Assembly: GCA_013398275.1 (NCBI GenBank)
Contig: VZSE01000585.1
Location: 384,022-448,021 of the forward strand
Reading direction: 5' to 3'
From: Promerops cafer
Taxonomy: Eukaryota; Chordata; Aves; Passeriformes; Nectariniidae
Length of the DNA stretch: 64,000 nt
The notes below the pieces were generated by a model. That model was not told the DNA's origin. It made no database searches and saw only the letters and a program-made list of their open reading frames with translations. Position numbers and translations under genes: made by a program. This document shows, piece after piece, positions 58,201-64,000 of this stretch (the first letter of the stretch is position 1; the number at the start of each line of letters is the position of its first letter).

Positions 58201-60942
58201 CATGTTTTTTTTGCCGTTTTCCTTTTTTTGGGATGTAATGTTTTCTGCCTACACTGTCCCTTGGGACACATTTCAGTCTCTACGTATTTTCCCTGCTATC
58301 ATATAGTTTTCTGTTTTCTTCCATTCACTTTTCTCCTTTATTTATTACTGAAGTGGGATTTCCTTTGTGGCTTTTTTTCCTGTGCTGCCACTGTATTTCT
58401 GTATTTTACTTAGCATTACTTTTGTCTTCATCTTTTCCCTTTCCTCCTGTCTCAACAATATAGTTTGTCTCTCTGCCCATCCGCTGCTACTCTTCATCTC
58501 CCCATATGTTGTATCTGGACTAAATCCAAAAGAGTTATTGTGATACCCCAGCAGCAAGAGCTGCAATGTTTAACTTCTTCATGCCTCTACAAGGGAGCAA
58601 GACCAAAGCTTTGTTAAATCCAGGAGTCTAGAGCAAGCTCCTGTGAAAGATTCATAACTTCAAAAATTTTGAGTTGCCGGCAGCAAGTCCATAAAGAATG
58701 ACTGACATAGAAAGGGGTAGGATTTGAGACACAGCATGCATATTAAAATACATTTTGTATATGTGTTCTGAAATTTATGTTTGAGTTTTGAAACCCTGGC
58801 AGAGCTCAGTCTTTGCTTTTATTCATAATGAGTAGTTTTACCACCTATTTAATTGCCTTTTTAGGGCACATGCCACTTGCCTTCACCACAGTACTCTCCA
58901 CACCCAAGAATGGCAAAACTTGCAGCTCTCCTGTTGGCAAAAATAAGGCTCCATTTACCCATTACTGTGAGAAGGAGTTGTCTTCTGTTCCATTTTTTTT
59001 TTTCATCTGTGTATGAAATTCAAGATTTTTGGGGCCAGAGGAGTTTTTACAAACCAATAATGCAGGGAAGGAGGTCTGATACCCATTTCTGAGGTAGCAT
59101 ATGAGTAAAAGTATCCTTATCTTAGATTGGGAAGGAGAATGGTTTCTGACATGAGCAGGCAGGGGAGACCATGTGGCACATTGCATTTACGTACCTGACT
59201 TTTTCCCTTCTCTCAGTCACCACTCCAGAATGTGTCAGAATTGTAGAAATTTCAAAATATAATCCTAACTCTAGACATTATATACAGGCTGTGATACTTA
59301 CAGAGCCACCTCTGTGCTGGAATCTGATCCAAACATGATGCATCAAGCTTGTGTAACAGAGCTCTGTGGCTTTTTTCCCTTTTTTTCCTTTGGCAAGAAG
59401 CAACCACAGTCAGCTGTTCACAGACCCTTCATCCATTACCAAGTTAGGTTTGTCATTCTTCACCAAAAATAAAATGTGCAGTGAACACTGATAATCAGGA
59501 ACCATCCATGTGTAGGTTCAGCGGAGGGCAACCAAATTATGAGTTGGACTTTTGTTTTTCCTTATGTAGAACAGGGTAGGTCAGATTGATACCAGACACA
59601 TGTATGTATTTTCCCCCTCCACAGGATCAGAAAAAGAGCCAAAGATTTAAATTATTTACAAAGTTGGCAATTCTCTATTCTCGCCTTAAAAATTTGACAG
59701 GATGTAGGGAAGCGCTAGCCAGCTGTATGGCAGTCATGCCTCCCATATGCCCAAGACAGGTCCTGTCCAGACCCTCAGAGTAAGCTCCCATCCCTTATGC
59801 TGAAGGGGATGGTTGACAAACATGCCAACACAGTTGCTGTTGAAAAGGTCTGCTGCAAAGGCAATTGATTTCTATTAAGCTTTAGAAAAATGTGGGACTC
59901 ATCGTGACAACATGTATCATCAATCTATTTTTTTATTGAGCTGAAAATAAAATTTTAGATACGTGGCATTTAAAGGCTTGGGTATGATGTAAGTGGAATT
60001 TCAGTACAGCAGTATATCTTCCCAAGAATTATGTTTTTAAATCATACAGTACTGTGCTATAGATTACTTTGAAATATTTATTATTTTAAAATCAGAAATT
60101 CCTGTCTATTGACTTCAGAGTTACGCTGCTGAGTTTCTAGTTGTAATTTAAAACCAGAACAGTTCCTGATTATCCAACATCTACCACTAAGTCTTTAAAG
60201 TGTCAAGGCATGTAGGGTTTTCTTTTCTTAATATGCTAAATTAAAGTGCAGCCTCTTTGAGAGGAATCAAAAGTACACATAGAGACTTACAAAATATATC
60301 TGCAATGCAATATTTTTTCATGGCCATAATTTCTAAGGGTATGGTAATACCCCCTAAGTGACTTGCTTACAACGTGGTATTCCCTGGAGAGTCTAAATCA
60401 ATCAGTTTTAATTATCAGTTGTCAATTATTTAGTTAGCCTTGCAAAGAAACTTATATCTGGGCTTTCACCAACTTTTTCCTCTAAGCAGCATTAGTGTGT
60501 AACAGTCGTCTTGGTCCTCACAGAGTAGTATTTCAATTGTAATCTCATTAACTGTTAGGTCATGATACTAGAAATGAAAATAGAACCAGAAGATGGTAGC
60601 TAAAAATTATGGAGAAAGAAAGAAACTCCAAAGGAATCCAAATTCTGTAAGTATTTTTCAGATCATTAAGTTAACTCTGGAAAAGGAAATCGTTCCTTTA
60701 TGAAACTAACTAGTGCTGCAAAAAATATTTCAATATTTGACAATTTCTAGCTAGATGATCAGTGATTTTGGAACTTCAGTACAAGCTGTATATTCTCTAC
60801 ACATTTTTGTACATTCAGTCATTAATATAGTTGCTGTTACAGTTTCTTGCCCTATTCCATTGCTGTTTCCAATAAATTGCCCTTTTCTCAGCCTGCGACC
60901 TTTGCCCTTTGCGACTCCAATTCTCTTCTTCATCCCACCACA
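55249..60942. other. Non-coding DNA
   Basis: Long AT-rich stretch. Frames do not exceed about 78 codons and show no family motif. Homopolymer runs occur (poly-T near 58996). A GTTCAGCGGAGGGCAACCAAATTATGAG phrase near 59517 may be a very old CR1 scrap. Confidence 0.5.
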
Positions 60943-61061
60943 GGGGAAGAGGGAGGGAGGGAGGGAAGGAGGGAGGGAAGGAGGGAAGGAGGGGAGGAGG
61001 GGAGGAGAGAAGGAGGGAAGGAGAGAAGAAGGGAAAGAGAGAAGGAGGGAAGAAGAGAAGC
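60943..61061. repeat. Polypurine GGGA/GGAA/AGAGAA low-complexity tract
   Basis: About 120 bases with only G and A on the plus strand, in units GGGA, GGAGGGAA and GAGAAGAAGG. The run of GGG blocks near 60950-61005 has quadruplex- and triplex-forming character. Confidence 0.95.
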
Positions 61062-62279
61062 GAGTAAGCGGCTCATGAATTGGAGCATTTCGTCGGGAAC
61101 ACTGAGTTAGGGAATACCATTCCTAAACCATGACAGACCACTGAATATTGGTTCTGGGATATAATTAACGAAATTTAAAAGTCAGTCATTAGAGAATGAA
61201 GATACTGTTTTCATATGCATCACACTGGTGTTATCTAGTCTTACATAACAACTACAGTAATAACCAATAATAAACAAAAAACAGATAATAAGCTATAGCT
61301 TTTTGCTTGTTGTGATTTTAAATATTTTAAAAGAAGGTTTTTATTGCAAGCATGTTGCTTATGCTGTGGAAAATGGTTATACAGTTATTTGCAAAGATCC
61401 AACACAGCTAAATTTGTGTTTCCTCTTAATGAATGTGGCACAGCAAAATTTAAAAGACCCTTCATAATCTCCATTTGTTGAAGTGTAAATCTTTGAATGG
61501 AACTACTTGAACAAGTTTTTAAAAAATACGAGTATTTGAGAGTATTTTGCCATTAAAAATTTCTATCACAGGTCAAGACCTAGAGATTTTGCAACTCCGA
61601 ACTCTAGAAGTCTGTACAAAGCAGAGAAAATTAGGGTGTCTCATGAAGTTGAGGGTTTTTCCTCCAAAGAAATAATAAAATATAATATGACCATCTACAA
61701 AAAGAGTGAGAGGAATTGAGTACTGGCTGGACCTGTTGAGTTCTGGAGATACAAGTAGTGAAGATGGTAGAGTAATTAATTGATACAATGTTAAATTTTT
61801 ATACCAAGTTGGAGCAGGGAGAAATCCTAAAAAAATATATTTCTGTCCTACAAGACAAATTTTTTCTTTAAATAAGTAATCTTTCTTTCTTTTCTTTTCT
61901 TTCTTTCTTGGATAACTTATTTCAATGAAGATATTACAGCTGAATTTCATTTTTTAAATAAAAATGCCCATTGTAAATAAGGTGGAAAGATGGGAAAAAA
62001 TGTTGAAATTTTGAAAAATATATATTAAAAAAAAATCAGACGTTTTCTCAGAGAAATTTGAGTTTTTCACTGAAAGCTGAAGACCAGTTTATATATTACA
62101 GGTACCAGGAGCTCTGGATAGCCAGCCAGGCAAGGAGGTGGTGGTGCTGGGAGCAACTGAGTGTGATGAAACAGCTCCAGGGAGCCACTTGGAGCACAAC
62201 AAACAGGGGCATGGCACAGCAGTGAAGTCATGAGCTCTTGCAGGTGGATCAAGCAGGAAGGTCTCCTCTCTGACTGTCC
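61062..62279. other. Non-coding DNA with a TTTC microsatellite
   Basis: AT-rich, with a (TTTC)n-like tract at 61882-61911. From about 62096 the sequence becomes less AT-rich and may be the degraded 5' part of the following CR1. Confidence 0.5.
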
Positions 62280-64000
62280 AAGAGCAGCGAGCAGAGGAGC
62301 AGCAAAGAGACTCAGTAGCTGGTAAGGAAGAGAAAGAGAGCTCCTGTCAGCTCCAGCCTTATTGGAGAACTACATTAAGCTTTATCAGTTATGGTGCTGC
62401 TGACACACTGTAAAGCCCTGTAGCTTCCAGGGTCACTGAACCAGTCGTGTCAGAGGCCTCCAGACAGACAGACAGACCTGCTGGTGGGAGATGGCTGCCA
62501 GGAGTGTCTGGTGCCTTTTCAGGAAGCTGCAGCTGACAAACTCTTCTTTTGCAGAAACTGTGCTGTGGTTGTGTCATGAGGTGAAGGAGATAGAGGTGAG
62601 GCAAAGGCCAGCTTGGCTGAAGAGAAATATTCTCTTGGACATAAGGCAAAAAAGGAAGGTGTATGCCCAGTGGAAGCAAGGTCAGGTGAAATGGGAGGAA
62701 TACAGAGATGCTGCTGCCACTGTAGGGAAAAAATTCATATAGCTAAATCTCAGCTGGAATTGAAGCTGGCCAGAACCATAGGGGAAAATAAAATGAGATT
62801 TTTCAAATATATTAATGGCAAAAGGCAGTGTGAAAATAACAGCAGCCCATTACAGGATGAGGATGGTCACCTCACAAACAGGGGCAGGGACAAGGCAAAG
62901 GTATTCAATGCAGTCTTTGCCTCTGACTTCAGCACAGATGATGAACCAAGGGTGTTACAGTGCCCTGAGCTGGAGGACCATGGCTGTGAGAATAATAAAT
63001 GCTCAGTCGACTCTGAAATTGTGTGGGATCTGTTTTTCCAGCTGCATTTCTACAAATCTATGAGGCTGATAGGATTTAATCCTCAGATCTAGCTGATGGC
63101 ATAGCAAAACTTCTCTAGATGCCTTTTAATAGATCTTGGGAATCTGGAGATGTCCCAGCTGACTGGAAGCTGGTGAAACCCGATTTTCTATAAGGGCAAG
63201 AAATGACAGTCCTGTCAGTTTCTCTTTAGAGCCTGGTAAAGTTATGGAGAAAATTATTTAGGGAGGTATTGAAAAACACCTGAAATACAATGCAGTCTTT
63301 CAGTCAGAGCCAGCACAGCTTCATGAGTGGAAAATCCTGCTTATCAAACCTGATTTCCTTTTATGACAAGGTAACCCACCCAGCTGATCAAGGGAAGCCA
63401 GTGGATGTAATCCTTTTGGATTTCAGTCAAGCTTTCAGTGCTCTCTCTCACAGTATCCTTCTGGAAAAATGTGCAGTACACAGCTGGATAAACACATCAT
63501 GGGATGGGTGAGCAACTGGCTCAGGGATTTGGCACAAAGGGTGGTAGTGAATGGGGGGTGACAACAGACTGGTGACCTGTCACCAGTGGGGTTCCACAGG
63601 GCTCCATCTTAGCCCTGTGCTCCCCAACATCTTCATAAATGACCTGGATGTAGGACTGGAAGGGATACTAAGCAAGTTCACAGATGATACAAAACTGGGA
63701 CAAACTGTTGACTCCCTCGAAGGCAGGGAAGCCCTGCAGAGCAATCCTGAAAAATTAGAGGACTGGGCAATCACTGCCCATGTAGTGTTCAACAAGGAAA
63801 AGTCCCAGATTCTGCTGCTGGGATGGGGCAAGCCTGGATGGATGGACAGACTGGGGAATGAGAGGTTGGAAAGCAGCACCAGGGAAAGGGACCTGGGAGT
63901 CCTGGTCAGTGGCAAGTTGAACATGAGCCAGCAGTGCCCTGGCAGCCAGGAGGGCCAAGCGTGTCCTGGGGGCATCAGGCCCAGCATCATCAGCCGGGCA
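62280..64000 (+). pseudogene. CR1 LINE ORF2 reverse transcriptase remnant, continuing past the window
   Basis: The reading order is that of CR1 ORF2 downstream of the endonuclease: RPAWLKRNILLDI and YAQWKQGQVKWEEYRD (62605-62710), LELKLARTIGENK and FFKYINGKRQ (62757-62828), DFSTDDEP (62930-62953), MSGKSCLSNLISFYDKV (63323-63373), DVILLDFSQAFS (RT motif A, about 63405-63440), VLPNIFINDLDVGLEG, KFTDDTKLG (motif C, aspartates intact, about 63675-63700) and ERDLGVLVSGKLNMSQQC (to about 63935). Frameshifts and stops lie between these blocks (for example near 62741, 63090 and 63510), so it is a dead copy. The true 5' limit is uncertain. Confidence 0.9.

Noticed and set aside
59515..59560. Possible CR1 fragment
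   Set aside because: Only about 25 bases resemble CR1, too short to support as a feature.
60755..61110. Gly/Glu/Arg-rich frames
   Set aside because: Translations of the purine tract.

Overview
The window is a piece of a bird nuclear genome, probably from a passerine. It has one ordinary host protein-coding gene with GT-AG introns, long AT-rich non-coding stretches, and avian repeat families: CR1 LINE tails and a CR1 reverse-transcriptase remnant, an ERVL-type solo LTR, an ERVK-like provirus, and a tRNA-Ile-derived SINE with a CR1-like tail. That SINE resembles TguSINE1 of songbirds. No bacterial-type operons, CRISPR arrays or functional RNA genes are visible.

The gene is ARRDC3 (arrestin domain-containing 3) on the minus strand. 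It can be rebuilt as eight coding exons (30638 down to 18923) encoding 414 residues, the length I recall for the human protein, with both C-terminal PPxY motifs (PPSY 346-349, PPLY 391-394). All seven introns are GT-AG with matching phases. A long 3'UTR probably runs to about 16.2 kb. The 5' end lies in a CpG-rich block (about 30.64-30.99 kb). A second CpG-rich block with CCAAT and X-box-like motifs lies inside intron 1.

Layout: 1-14.76 kb is non-coding DNA 3' of ARRDC3; 14.76-15.32 kb is an ERVL-like solo LTR; about 16.2-31 kb is ARRDC3. From 31 to 41.8 kb there is non-coding DNA with CR1 fragments, an avian LTR-type repeat and a 1.53-kb block present twice. From 41.86 to 50.58 kb there is a nearly complete but decayed minus-strand ERVK-like provirus (LTR, gag, dUTPase-protease, RT/RNase H/integrase, env, LTR). 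Its protease region is interrupted by a second LTR element with a 5-bp target duplication. From 50.6 to 62.3 kb there is non-coding DNA with CR1 tails and simple repeats. From about 62.3 kb to the end there is a plus-strand CR1 ORF2 pseudogene that runs off the window.

Two perfect duplications look like assembly errors. The blocks 36157-37687 and 37689-39219 are separated by a single N. The blocks 28075-28573 and 29104-29602 abut the two sides of a 530-base N gap inside ARRDC3 intron 1. I see no new multi-gene system. The most unusual non-artefact signals are a 97-bp gapless similarity between the ARRDC3 5' region and a site 2.4 kb upstream, the second CpG block in intron 1, and the nested retroelement structure.
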